Assembly (NCBI RefSeq): GCF_000154705.2
Contig: NZ_CM002917.1
Span: 2,727,633 to 2,791,632, forward strand
Direction: 5' to 3'
From: Hoeflea phototrophica DFL-43
GTDB lineage: Bacteria > Pseudomonadota > Alphaproteobacteria > Rhizobiales > Rhizobiaceae
Length of the DNA: 64,000 nt
Under the pieces are notes generated by a model. The model was not told where the DNA came from. It saw only the letters and a program-made list of their open reading frames with translations, and ran no database searches. Shown piece after piece: positions 43,896-51,869 of the stretch (positions are counted from its first letter, which is position 1; every line of letters begins with the position of its first letter). Both the position numbers and the translations under genes were made by a program.

Positions 43896-45491
43896 ATGGC
43901 CAAAGGATACGATTTCATCATCATCGGCGGCGGCTCGGCGGGTTCGGTCCTGGCGGGGCGACTGTCGGAAGACCCATCGGCACAGGTGCTGCTCCTCGAA
44001 GCAGGCGGCAGCGACCGTCACCCGTTCTACCACCTGCCGGCCGGCTTCGCCAAAATGACCAAGGGCATCGGCAGTTGGGGCTGGGATACCGTTCCGCAGC
44101 GCCACATGCAAAACAAGATATTCCGCTACACGCAGGCCAAGGTGATCGGCGGCGGCTCTGCCATCAACGCACAGATCTACACCCGCGGAAATTCGCAGGA
44201 TTATGACGACTGGCGTCAGATGGGGTGCGAGGGATGGAGCTATGACGATGTGCTGCCCTATTTCCGCAAGGCAGAAGACAACGAAACCCATGACAACAAA
44301 TACCATGGGAAAGGCGGCCCATTGGGCGTCTCCGAACCCCGCGCGCCCTTGCGGATCTGCGAGGCCTATTTTGAGGCGGCGGCAGAGCTGGGCATTCCGC
44401 GCAATCTGGACGTAAACGGCGAGAAGCAGGACGGGGTCTGCTACTATCAACTGACCCAACGCAATGTGCGACGCTCCTCGGCTGCGATGGCCTATGTCGC
44501 ACCGAATCGTCACCGCAAGAACCTGACCGTGCGTTTGGGCGCACAGGTACGGAGGCTGATCGTGGAAGGCGGACGGGCCACCGGAGTTGAAATGATCGAC
44601 GGCTCGCGCCTGATCGCCAACAACGAGGTCATTCTTGCCTCGGGCGCCATCGGTTCCCCTCGCCTCTTGCAGCTTTCGGGGATTGGCCCGGCCGATCATC
44701 TCGCGTCGCTCGGCATCAAGGTTGTCCAAGACCAGCCGCAGATAGGAGCTAACCTGCAGGACCATCTGGACCTGTATTGCATCGCCGAGCTATCCGGACC
44801 CTACAGCTATGACCGCTACGCCAAGCCCCATTGGGCGGCGATCGCCGCCTTGCAGTATATCTTTGGCCGCAAGGGACCTGTAGCCTCGTCGCTGTTTGAA
44901 ACCGGCGGCTTTTGGTATGCCGACAAGGCCGCGCGTTCTCCCGACCTCCAGTTCCACCTTGGCCTTGGAACAGGGATCGAACACGGCGTCGTGTCGATGC
45001 CGCAAGGCGGCATCACCCTAAACTCGTGCCATTTGCGCCCTCGATCACGCGGATCGGTCCGGCTGCAAAGCGCTGATCCTGCCAAAGCACCGCTCATCGA
45101 TCCCAACTATCTGCAGGATCCCTTCGACCGTGAAATGACGATCCGGGGTCTGAAGCTGACGCAGGAGATCCTGGCCCAGGCTCCGCTGAAGAAATACATC
45201 TTGGCAGAGCGGCTGCCCGGTTCCGATGTGCGCACGGATGAAGACTACTTCAACTTCATATGCCAGCACTCGAAGACCTCGCACCATTGCGCCGGAACCT
45301 GCCGCATGGGCGCCGATGACGAGGCGGTGGTCGACATCCGTCTGCGCTTCAAAGGGATTGAAGGTTTGCGCATTGTCGACAATTCCATAATGCCGACACT
45401 GATTTCTTCCAACACCAACGCCGCAGCGATCATGATCGGTGAAAAGGCCGCCGACATGATCAAGGCAGACAACAGGATGACCATACAATGA
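43896..45491 (+). CDS. GMC-type FAD oxidoreductase 2 (choline-dehydrogenase-like)
   Basis: The protein has 531 aa. It has FAD motif DFIIIGGGSAGSVLAGRLSE, VIGGGSAINAQIYTRGNSQDYDDW, ILASGAIGSPRLLQLSGIGP, LQDHLDLYC, and the active-site SHHCAGTCRMGADDEAVVD with IVDNSIMPTLISSNTNAAAIMIGEKAADMI. It belongs to the BetA/alcohol dehydrogenase branch, a different GMC branch from its neighbour. The substrate is unknown. The ATG follows GGAGGGCC. It overlaps the small Dabb gene by ATGA. Confidence 0.88.
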   Translation: MAKGYDFIIIGGGSAGSVLAGRLSEDPSAQVLLLEAGGSDRHPFYHLPAGFAKMTKGIGSWGWDTVPQRHMQNKIFRYTQAKVIGGGSAINAQIYTRGNSQDYDDWRQMGCEGWSYDDVLPYFRKAEDNETHDNKYHGKGGPLGVSEPRAPLRICEAYFEAAAELGIPRNLDVNGEKQDGVCYYQLTQRNVRRSSAAMAYVAPNRHRKNLTVRLGAQVRRLIVEGGRATGVEMIDGSRLIANNEVILASGAIGSPRLLQLSGIGPADHLASLGIKVVQDQPQIGANLQDHLDLYCIAELSGPYSYDRYAKPHWAAIAALQYIFGRKGPVASSLFETGGFWYADKAARSPDLQFHLGLGTGIEHGVVSMPQGGITLNSCHLRPRSRGSVRLQSADPAKAPLIDPNYLQDPFDREMTIRGLKLTQEILAQAPLKKYILAERLPGSDVRTDEDYFNFICQHSKTSHHCAGTCRMGADDEAVVDIRLRFKGIEGLRIVDNSIMPTLISSNTNAAAIMIGEKAADMIKADNRMTIQ

Positions 45492-45811
45492 TCCGCCATG
45501 TCGTACTCATTCGCTTCCGCAGTGATATGTCAGAAGCACAGATTAGTGCCATATTCAACGAGCTTCACGAGTTGGAGGGCCGCTTGCCGGGGTTGCGCGC
45601 CATCACCTCCGGGCGCAGTAAAAGCCCCGAGAAGATGGAACGCGGTTACATGCACGGCTTTGTGGCCGACTTCGATGACTGGGATGCGCTGCAAGCCTAT
45701 CAGGATGACCTGCAACATCAGAATGTCGGAGCGAAACTGGTGGCAAGCGCTGAATCTGGTAAGGAGGGCATTCTGTGCTTTGACATTGAGGTTATTGACA
45801 GGGCAGATTGA
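45488..45811 (+). CDS. Dabb (stress-responsive A/B barrel) domain protein
   Basis: The protein has 107 aa. It matches the Dabb fold: IRHVVLIRFRSDMSEAQISAIFNELHEL at the N-terminus, then GLRAITSGRSKSPE, YMHGFVADFDDWDALQAYQDD, and HQNVGAKL. Dabb proteins are dimeric ferredoxin-like barrels, some with hydrolase or cyclase activity; the role here is unknown. Overlap with the GMC gene implies a linked metabolic function. Confidence 0.82.
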   Translation: MIRHVVLIRFRSDMSEAQISAIFNELHELEGRLPGLRAITSGRSKSPEKMERGYMHGFVADFDDWDALQAYQDDLQHQNVGAKLVASAESGKEGILCFDIEVIDRAD

Positions 45812-45816
45812 ATGCG

Positions 45817-46845
45817 ATGACCCTGCAACGCCGCCCCACAATAATCGATGTCGCTCGCCAGGCTGGAGTTTCCAAATCCACCGTCAGCCTGGTGCTGCAG
45901 AACAGCTCCTCCGTCAAAGAAGAAACACGCAAAGCGGTCCGCGAGGCCATGGCGGAAATCGGGTATGTCTACAATCGCGCGGCAGCAAACATGCGGATGT
46001 CAAATGCCGGTCTGATCGGGCTTGTCATCAATGATCTGCGCAATCCGTTCTTCACCGAATTCGCGACATCACTGCAAATGGCTCTTGCCGGACACGGTTA
46101 TTCAACTGTCGTCGCAAATACGGATGAAAGCCCGGAGTTGCAGGATCAGGTCGTGGGCTCAATGATTGAACACGGTGTCTCCGCGTTCATCATTTGCCCC
46201 GCGTATGGCGAGGATTCCAGCACGTTTGACATGATCGCAAAGGCAGGAATCCCAGCCATGCAAATGCTTCGGCGCGTTGATGACCGGTTGAAACTCTTTC
46301 CTTTCACCGCGCCCGACTACCGGGCCGGTAGCGAAGTTGCAACGCGACACCTGATCAGCGCCGGTGCAAAGAGGATTGCTTTCATTGGTGGGTTGGAAGG
46401 CCGTAGGGTAACAGAGGAACGCAAAGCCGGGTATCTCGATGTGCTGCATGAGATTGACATGGACCCTGTTATTCTCACCGGCAAAGCAAGTCGAAAGTTT
46501 GGCAAGGAATCTGCTGGCCGGCTCATGAGCGAACATCCAGATGTCAACGCCGTGATTTGCTTCAATGATCTTGTTGCCCTTGGTATGCTTTCTGGATGTC
46601 ACGAACTTGGCGTGAGCGTTGGTACGGACCTCTTGATCGTCGGTTTCGACGATATTGAGGAGATTGCACACGCTTACCCGTCCCTGTCATCGGTACACTG
46701 CGATATTGCGGGAATAGGTTCCCAGGCAGCCGCAAACGTTGTTGGATGGCTGGAAAAAGGGCAAGTCCCTGCCCCGGAAACAAGAACCCCGATCAGTTTG
46801 TGTATTCGTCAATCCACTGGCGGGACAAGAAAGGCCGGTTCATAA
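45817..46845 (+). CDS. LacI-family transcriptional regulator
   Basis: The protein has 342 aa. The DNA-binding domain is TIIDVARQAGVSKSTVSLVLQNSSSVKEETRKAVREAMAEIGY with the hinge helix NRAAANMRM. A periplasmic-binding-protein-like ligand domain follows (GLIGLVINDLRNPFFTEFA, ICFNDLVALGML, VGFDDIEEIAHAYPSLSSV). ATG at 45817 is chosen; TTG at 45808 is an alternative. It is the last gene of the plus-strand operon and most probably binds the TGGAACGTTCCA palindromes at 32586, 32618 and 51237. It overlaps the convergent kinase gene by 6 bp at the 3' ends. Confidence 0.92.
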   Translation: MTLQRRPTIIDVARQAGVSKSTVSLVLQNSSSVKEETRKAVREAMAEIGYVYNRAAANMRMSNAGLIGLVINDLRNPFFTEFATSLQMALAGHGYSTVVANTDESPELQDQVVGSMIEHGVSAFIICPAYGEDSSTFDMIAKAGIPAMQMLRRVDDRLKLFPFTAPDYRAGSEVATRHLISAGAKRIAFIGGLEGRRVTEERKAGYLDVLHEIDMDPVILTGKASRKFGKESAGRLMSEHPDVNAVICFNDLVALGMLSGCHELGVSVGTDLLIVGFDDIEEIAHAYPSLSSVHCDIAGIGSQAAANVVGWLEKGQVPAPETRTPISLCIRQSTGGTRKAGS

Positions 46846-47763
46846 GCGTGGCACGTTTTGTTTTGCAACGCGCGCGCCGTAGTTTCTGAGGACTTCCGCC
46901 GCCATGGCCTGACCGCGGCCGATGGCACTCGCCACATTGTGCCCGATCAGACGCGCCGCAAGATATCCTGCGTTGAAGGCGTCCCCTGCCCCGGTCGTAT
47001 CCTTGATTCCAGTCACTTTTGGTGTCGTAACCTCGCCGGCGCCGTCTTCGCATCGAAACACGACTGAATGCTCGCCATTCTTCACGATGATCTCGCGCAC
47101 TCCTGCATTTGAGAACCGTTCGATCGTTGCCTGCGGTGAAGCATCGCTCCAGTAAGTCATTTCATCATCAAAACTTGGCAGGGCGATATCTGCACAAGAC
47201 ATTGCCATCGAAATGGTCTCACGCATCTCGTCGTCCGTTTCCCATAGTTTGATACGAATATTGGGATCAAAGGAAACCAATGCGCCACGTTTGCGCGCAT
47301 GACGGAGCGCGGCAAACAGATTCCCGCGTCCCTTCGCCGAAAGAATGGCAAGTGTGATGCCCGACAAATGAATAAGGTCGGCTTGTTCAAATGCTGCATT
47401 CAGCCAGTCCACATCATCGGCAAGAAGGCGGGCAGCCGAAGACGAACGCCAGTATTGGAAGCTGCGTTCCACACCATCGAGTTCAATCACATAGAGGCCC
47501 ATCCCTCTTTGCGGATCAGGGGTAATACCAACTGTCTCCAGGCCGTCATCAGCCAATAGACGGACAAAATCGTTCGAGGTTTTGTCAGAACCAATACGGG
47601 TTAAATAACCGATCGTTACTTGATCGCCGAGCGCCTGCGCCATATGCCAAACCGTATTGAAAGTATCGCCGGCAAAGTCACGCCTGTACAAGCGTTCTCC
47701 AATTAGCGCCATTTCAATCATGGCCTCTCCGACCCCGATAGCGAGCTTGCGTGGGTGTTTCAT
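46840..47763 (-). CDS. PfkB-family sugar kinase (KDG-kinase-like)
   Basis: The protein has 307 aa. It has the ribokinase fold with GEAMIEMALIGERLYRRDFAGDTFNTVWHMAQALG, YLTRIGSDKTSNDFV, SFDPNIRIKLW, and the catalytic C-terminal DTTGAGDAFNAGYLAARL (Asp base). The GDTFNTV wording fits 2-keto-3-deoxygluconate kinases. No KDPG aldolase is encoded in the island, so the product would have to enter the chromosomal Entner-Doudoroff route. It is the last gene of the minus-strand operon, 8 bp after the flavoprotein gene. Confidence 0.87.
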   Translation of the reverse strand: MKHPRKLAIGVGEAMIEMALIGERLYRRDFAGDTFNTVWHMAQALGDQVTIGYLTRIGSDKTSNDFVRLLADDGLETVGITPDPQRGMGLYVIELDGVERSFQYWRSSSAARLLADDVDWLNAAFEQADLIHLSGITLAILSAKGRGNLFAALRHARKRGALVSFDPNIRIKLWETDDEMRETISMAMSCADIALPSFDDEMTYWSDASPQATIERFSNAGVREIIVKNGEHSVVFRCEDGAGEVTTPKVTGIKDTTGAGDAFNAGYLAARLIGHNVASAIGRGQAMAAEVLRNYGARVAKQNVPRL

Positions 47764-47771
47764 GTCTGAAA

Positions 47772-49856
47772 TCAGTTTGTCATTTGCAGGTCGTAGATCG
47801 AACCGGTCAACCAGGCCGGCCAGTCACGTTCAAAAAAGGCTTTTTCATCCTCATCCAAATGCCGGTTCTCGCGCGTCGAAATCACAAACGTGACACCAGT
47901 ATATTTGACCACGATCTGTTGATGTTTGTCGCTTTCCTTCTCCAGCCTGAATCGGAAATTGGAGAGCGGTCCCGTTCTGGCCATTGGCAAGGCCTCCCCG
48001 TCTGGATCGCATATGGCCCGGGCTCCCCTGCTCCCGCCCCCGTTCTCAACATAGTGATCGAGAGCGGTTAGCACCGCTTCGGAAACAAGCGCCATGTGGT
48101 GCCATTGCAGCGCACGCCCTGCTTCGCCGTCACGGCCAAAACCAATACCGCTTTCCCCGATCCTGTCATTGAGTGAACGCGCGCCCTCAAGCGCATTGGC
48201 GATCTCTTCCTGAGTGCACAATATGCCCGCTTTCTCGCTCATCCGTGCCTGCACCTCCAAACGGACAGCATCCATGCGCACCGGGCTATCCGGTTTCAAA
48301 ATTGAAACGACATGCTCGATAGCCGAGGCCGCGAGAGCGTCAACATCGCCCGCAGCTGGAGACGCCGCGCGACCACTTGCGCCAATATGCTCGGCAACCC
48401 GTGTCCCGAAAACCTGCCCCGCATTGAGAGCAGCGCCACCGGGCCTTGTGACACCGTGCGTTCCGGCCGCTTCACCAACTGAATAAATCCCCTCCAGATT
48501 GGTGCGACCCCAAATGTCCACCGCAATGCCGCCATTCATGTGCTGGTTGTTGACCGCAAACTCCAACGGCTCCTTGGCGATGTCGATCTTGTAGCGACGA
48601 TAGAGCTCGATCGCGAGCGGGTTCATGTGACGCAAGCGATCGATTGGCAATTCCTGCCCCGCACCCGCATTGCCAAGATAGGTGCTCACATCGACATCGA
48701 GACGCTTGAGTGAGAATGGCTGGTCGCCAGAGACGGGAAGAGGGTTTCTGTTGAAGTCCATGAAGACACGCCGTCCAAGTTCGCCTTCATGATGGATCGC
48801 CAGATCAACGAGACTTGAACCGAAGTCGAGCATGCGCGTGGAATGGAAAGGCCACTGATATCCCTTACGGAAAATGTTGGAGGCCAGTTCCTGTGTTGTG
48901 CGGTAGTAGTCGGCAAGAAAATGGTGTTCCCTCCCATCACGATCCACCGAGTAAATGTGCGGCATGGCCTGCACATAGGTTCCGGACAGGTTCCATGGGA
49001 AACCCTCTCGCCGGGTTCCTATTCCAAACTGGCTCTCGGTCAGGTTGACAAGTTCGATGCCAGCTTCCAGCGCAAGACCCAAAGAACCAAAACATCCGTT
49101 CGGGAATACGCTGTCACGATACAATTCCCCGGGCCCGCCTGCCGCAAGTACAAGTGCCTCGCACCGGTAAATGACCAAGCCCAAAGGGTTCTCGTCCGTC
49201 CGCGATTTCGGTCTGACTGCCAAAACTCCGGCAACCCTTCGATCCGGGTTCCCGTCAGTTGCAAGGATCCGGACTGCTGTTGTGTGATTGAAAAACGGGA
49301 CGCCAAGCCGAATGGCTTCCTGGGCAAGGACTTTTACCATGAGACGGGATGTTCTGGGCCCACAACTCGTCGCTCGACCGGTCTCATCGTGGTCTGTCTT
49401 GTACCGCAAGGTGCCACCAAGTGTATCCTGAGGCAAAGGAAGGCCCAAATATTGAAGCGAGGCCATGGCGCGGGCCGAGCCGACGGCTTCAATGTAGGCG
49501 GTATCTTCGTCCATTGATCCGCCTGAGCGGATTGCGCGTGCCATTTTTCTGAAGTTGTCGCCCTGATCAGCAGAGTTGGCAGTGTGCAAGGTTTGCTTGT
49601 CCGAGCCCGAGCAGGCGGAAGTCCCTCCCCATGCACTCTGGCTGACTACTGTTACCGCGCCGCAACGTCGTTTCAGTTCGACCGCGGCACGCAAACCCGC
49701 AGCGCCACTGCCGACGACAACGCATCCGGTGCGATAGACAGGAACAACAAACCCGCCGGCCTCGATTTGCTCATCAAAGGACGGTGCCGAAACGAGCCGT
49801 GGCATCTCGACGTCGGTCAGAGCATCCAGAATCTCTTGAGGGACCAAACTCTCCAT
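47772..49856 (-). CDS. FAD-dependent oxidoreductase (fumarate reductase/SdhA-like)
   Basis: The protein has 694 aa. It has the dinucleotide motif CVVVGSGAAGLRAAVELKRR near residue 45, SQSAWGGTSACSGSDKQTL, ALVLAAGGPGELYRDSVFPNG, NGGIAVDIWGRTNLEGIYSVGEAAGTHGVTRPGGAALNAGQVFGTRVAEHIG, and an SdhA-like helical C-terminal region. It is longer than SdhA and has an N-terminal extension. The substrate is unknown; FAD enzymes of this type dehydrogenate or reduce C=C or C-N bonds. The ATG at 49856 is preceded by an in-frame TTG. It lies between the Gfo/Idh and kinase genes in one operon. Confidence 0.8.
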   Translation of the reverse strand: MESLVPQEILDALTDVEMPRLVSAPSFDEQIEAGGFVVPVYRTGCVVVGSGAAGLRAAVELKRRCGAVTVVSQSAWGGTSACSGSDKQTLHTANSADQGDNFRKMARAIRSGGSMDEDTAYIEAVGSARAMASLQYLGLPLPQDTLGGTLRYKTDHDETGRATSCGPRTSRLMVKVLAQEAIRLGVPFFNHTTAVRILATDGNPDRRVAGVLAVRPKSRTDENPLGLVIYRCEALVLAAGGPGELYRDSVFPNGCFGSLGLALEAGIELVNLTESQFGIGTRREGFPWNLSGTYVQAMPHIYSVDRDGREHHFLADYYRTTQELASNIFRKGYQWPFHSTRMLDFGSSLVDLAIHHEGELGRRVFMDFNRNPLPVSGDQPFSLKRLDVDVSTYLGNAGAGQELPIDRLRHMNPLAIELYRRYKIDIAKEPLEFAVNNQHMNGGIAVDIWGRTNLEGIYSVGEAAGTHGVTRPGGAALNAGQVFGTRVAEHIGASGRAASPAAGDVDALAASAIEHVVSILKPDSPVRMDAVRLEVQARMSEKAGILCTQEEIANALEGARSLNDRIGESGIGFGRDGEAGRALQWHHMALVSEAVLTALDHYVENGGGSRGARAICDPDGEALPMARTGPLSNFRFRLEKESDKHQQIVVKYTGVTFVISTRENRHLDEDEKAFFERDWPAWLTGSIYDLQMTN

Positions 49857-49934
49857 CAAATTTCTTTCTCGCTATAGTGGTATCACTTTGGGGAAACGCT
49901 CTGCGCAATTGATGGGCTGCAGCCCTGCAACCGA

Positions 49935-51104
49935 TCAGTTTGCAGGTATGTCGACCCAATTCCGCGTCGTTGAGGATTCCATGCAGGCATCAATGATCTG
50001 GCAGATGTGGTGACCGGAATCAAAAGTCGGCCACATGGGCGTTTTTGATGCAATCGAGCGGATGACCTCTGCCGCCTCGATGATCTTGCTTTCGTTGTAT
50101 CCCAGGCCAAAATTCGGCAAAGGCAGGAATGCCCGATAGGTCGCGTTTTCCGGACCGACGTCGATTTCCCTGAAGCCACGACGGCCCAGGCCATCGTTGT
50201 TCGTGTAGAAACGCAGACGGTTCACTTCGTCGTAGTTGTAGACCAGGCTTCCCTTGGTGCCGTAGATTTCATAGGTCTGCATGAATTTCCTGCCAGTCGC
50301 CACACGACTGAAATCAACAAGACCCCGGGCGCCATTTTCAAATCGGCAAATGATATTCGATCCGTCGGGATTGGTGATCTCGGCCCATTCTTCATTGCCG
50401 TTCAATTCAGCTTTCTCACCGAGGCCGACATCGTTCACGACAGGCCTGCGCGGCGTAACGACGAAATTGTCGGCAATCAGTGAGGTTACGCGACCAACCA
50501 GAAAATCCATGAAACTGAAGACGTGTGAGCCGGTATCACCGACAATCCCGGTTGGCGCCAGCTTGCCATCTGCCCGCCACATGAAAGGTGTCATCGGATC
50601 GCCATAGATGTCGATGTGCTGGCATCCCTTGAACAAGGTGATCTGACCGATTTCGCCCGAATCGATGATATCTTTTGCAAGGTCATGCACCGGATTGCGG
50701 GGAAACGCATGGCCAACACGGGTGATCAACCCTTTCTCCCGGGCAATATCGGCCAGTTCTCGCGCTTGTTCAGCAGTGTCTGCGAGTGGTTTCTCGCAAT
50801 AGACATGCTTCCCTGCCAAAAGCGCCGCCTTGGCAACGTGGTAGTGCATGTTGTCGGGAAGGCAGATATCAACGAGATCCACGTCAGGATCACGGATAGC
50901 CTCCTTCCAATCGCTCAAAATCCGCGCGCCCGGTGCGCTGAGTTCAAGTCCGGTTGCGGCCTTTGGATTCGCTTCGACAAGCGAAACGATGCACGCCGTG
51001 CCCTGGTCCCTTCCCAGAAAGTGCGGGAAGGTCTGATATGCCATGGTGTGCACTTTTCCCATCCAGCCCGATGCACCAAGCACAGCAACCCTGACCTCAT
51101 TCAT
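49935..51104 (-). CDS. Gfo/Idh/MocA family dehydrogenase
   Basis: The protein has 389 aa. Its Rossmann motif is VAVLGASGWMGKVHTMAY, followed by DVDLVDICLPDNMHYHVAKAALLAGKHVYCEKPLADT with the catalytic lysine of the EKP motif. The C-terminal beta-sheet domain includes GDTGSHVFSFMDFLVG. It oxidises or reduces a sugar or inositol hydroxyl with NAD(P). The ATG at 51104 has GAGGGG upstream; the frame continues to 51188 without support. It is the first gene of the minus-strand operon, downstream of the third palindrome. Confidence 0.9.
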   Translation of the reverse strand: MNEVRVAVLGASGWMGKVHTMAYQTFPHFLGRDQGTACIVSLVEANPKAATGLELSAPGARILSDWKEAIRDPDVDLVDICLPDNMHYHVAKAALLAGKHVYCEKPLADTAEQARELADIAREKGLITRVGHAFPRNPVHDLAKDIIDSGEIGQITLFKGCQHIDIYGDPMTPFMWRADGKLAPTGIVGDTGSHVFSFMDFLVGRVTSLIADNFVVTPRRPVVNDVGLGEKAELNGNEEWAEITNPDGSNIICRFENGARGLVDFSRVATGRKFMQTYEIYGTKGSLVYNYDEVNRLRFYTNNDGLGRRGFREIDVGPENATYRAFLPLPNFGLGYNESKIIEAAEVIRSIASKTPMWPTFDSGHHICQIIDACMESSTTRNWVDIPAN

Positions 51105-51236
51105 CGTCACTTTCCCCTCTGACCCCAAAAAACCCACACTGCAGCGCCGACTGGACTCTTCCTTCACGAACATCCGAAAACCAGACACATCTTGGCGCCA
51201 CGAAACTCTCGAATGCTTGGCTAACCAAACATTATT

Positions 51237-51248
51237 TGGAACGTTCCA
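51237..51248. promoter_or_regulatory. LacI-type operator O3 (TGGAACGTTCCA)
   Basis: Third perfect copy of the palindrome, 133 bp before the Gfo/Idh start on the minus strand and flanked by A/T. It places the minus-strand three-gene operon under the same regulator as the plus-strand operon. Confidence 0.7.
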
Positions 51249-51461
51249 ATTTTGCTATTTCATATAGAGCGTGGAGTCAATGGTCATGCGACGAAGCAAC
51301 GGGAAAAATACCAAGACGCCAAGCTGTAGAGTTGTCCGCAGTATTTTGATCCGAGCGTGCGCCCGATCTCAATCAACGTCGAATTGACCTATTGCCATCT
51401 CAGCCATCTTGCCGTGTCAAAAATGCGAAAAGCCAACTTCTCCGAGAAATGACAAACTCAC

Positions 51462-51480
51462 TGCACGTTTTTTGCACGCT
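51462..51480. repeat. Right 19-bp arm repeat
   Basis: TGCACGTTTTTTGCACGCT, identical to 18983-19001. It lies 32 bp inside the right attachment core, in a position expected for an integrase arm site. Confidence 0.65.
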
Positions 51481-51512
51481 TGTCCTTGCAATCCACTGAA
51501 AAGAAACAGCTT

Positions 51513-51540
51513 TCCGTCCAGTCCATCATGGGTGCGATGG
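51513..51540. repeat. Right attachment site core
   Basis: TCCGTCCAGTCCATCATGGG starts the 28-bp core, which differs from the left core at three positions. It marks the right end of the island; sequence beyond it is the original upstream region of dusA. Confidence 0.85.
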
Positions 51541-51580
51541 AAATACGCCCTGGTACGATATTTTGCGAATTGCTTTCCAT

Positions 51581-51869
51581 CGCCGACATTTACCGCAAGG
51601 CGGGCAATCCCGCCAGAGCATCAATTTGGTTCAGTTCCCGGTCCTCAAGAAGACGCTTTCGAACAGGATCCAAAGTGTTGCGACTTGATCGCAGGGTTGC
51701 AGCTCGGCATCGGCATGAGGCTTTGCGACACGCTCTTGCTCCACCTTTCTGGCCGCCGCGTGTTCCCAATGGATACCCGCGGTCACGGTCTGAAGAAGGG
51801 ATATCCTGAAAACCCATCGGCTTCCCCACACCGCGGGCACCCGGACCGGGACCGCAGAAACGCCGGCGC
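51581..51869. other. Original dusA upstream region
   Basis: This is 289 bp between the displaced dusA start and the iron alcohol dehydrogenase gene, both minus strand. It should hold the former dusA promoter. No ORF or clear hairpin is supported. Confidence 0.45.

Larger units (their letters stand above)
18836..51540. mobile_element. dusA-integrated genomic island, about 32.7 kb
   Basis: The interval is bounded by 28-bp direct repeats (18836-18863 and 51513-51540, 25 of 28 identical) lying in the IAPMMDWT codons of dusA. A tyrosine recombinase gene is next to the intact dusA side, and the orphaned original dusA start is at the other end. A second pair of identical 19-bp repeats (18983-19001, 51462-51480) lies just inside each end. 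This is the known layout of dusA-associated integrative elements. Cargo is a Pls-like polymer pathway with its two-component system, an IS3-family insertion, a second integrase remnant and a LacI-controlled catabolic regulon. I see no replication, conjugation or phage structural genes, so mobility beyond excision would need helpers. It may be two tandem elements (see findings). Confidence 0.88.
51458..51580 (-). pseudogene. Displaced original 5' end of dusA
   Basis: The 40-codon frame starts at ATG 51580, reads MESNSQNIVPGRISIAPMMD, continues WT, then diverges to ESCFFSVDCKDKRAKNVQ and stops at 51458. The IAPMMDWT part matches the start of the intact DusA; the following residues are element sequence. 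This is the piece cut off when the island integrated, and its orientation matches dusA. Confidence 0.88.

Noticed and set aside
18836..51540. Prophage
   Set aside because: No capsid, terminase, tail, lysis or phage repressor genes were found; only an integrase is shared with phages.
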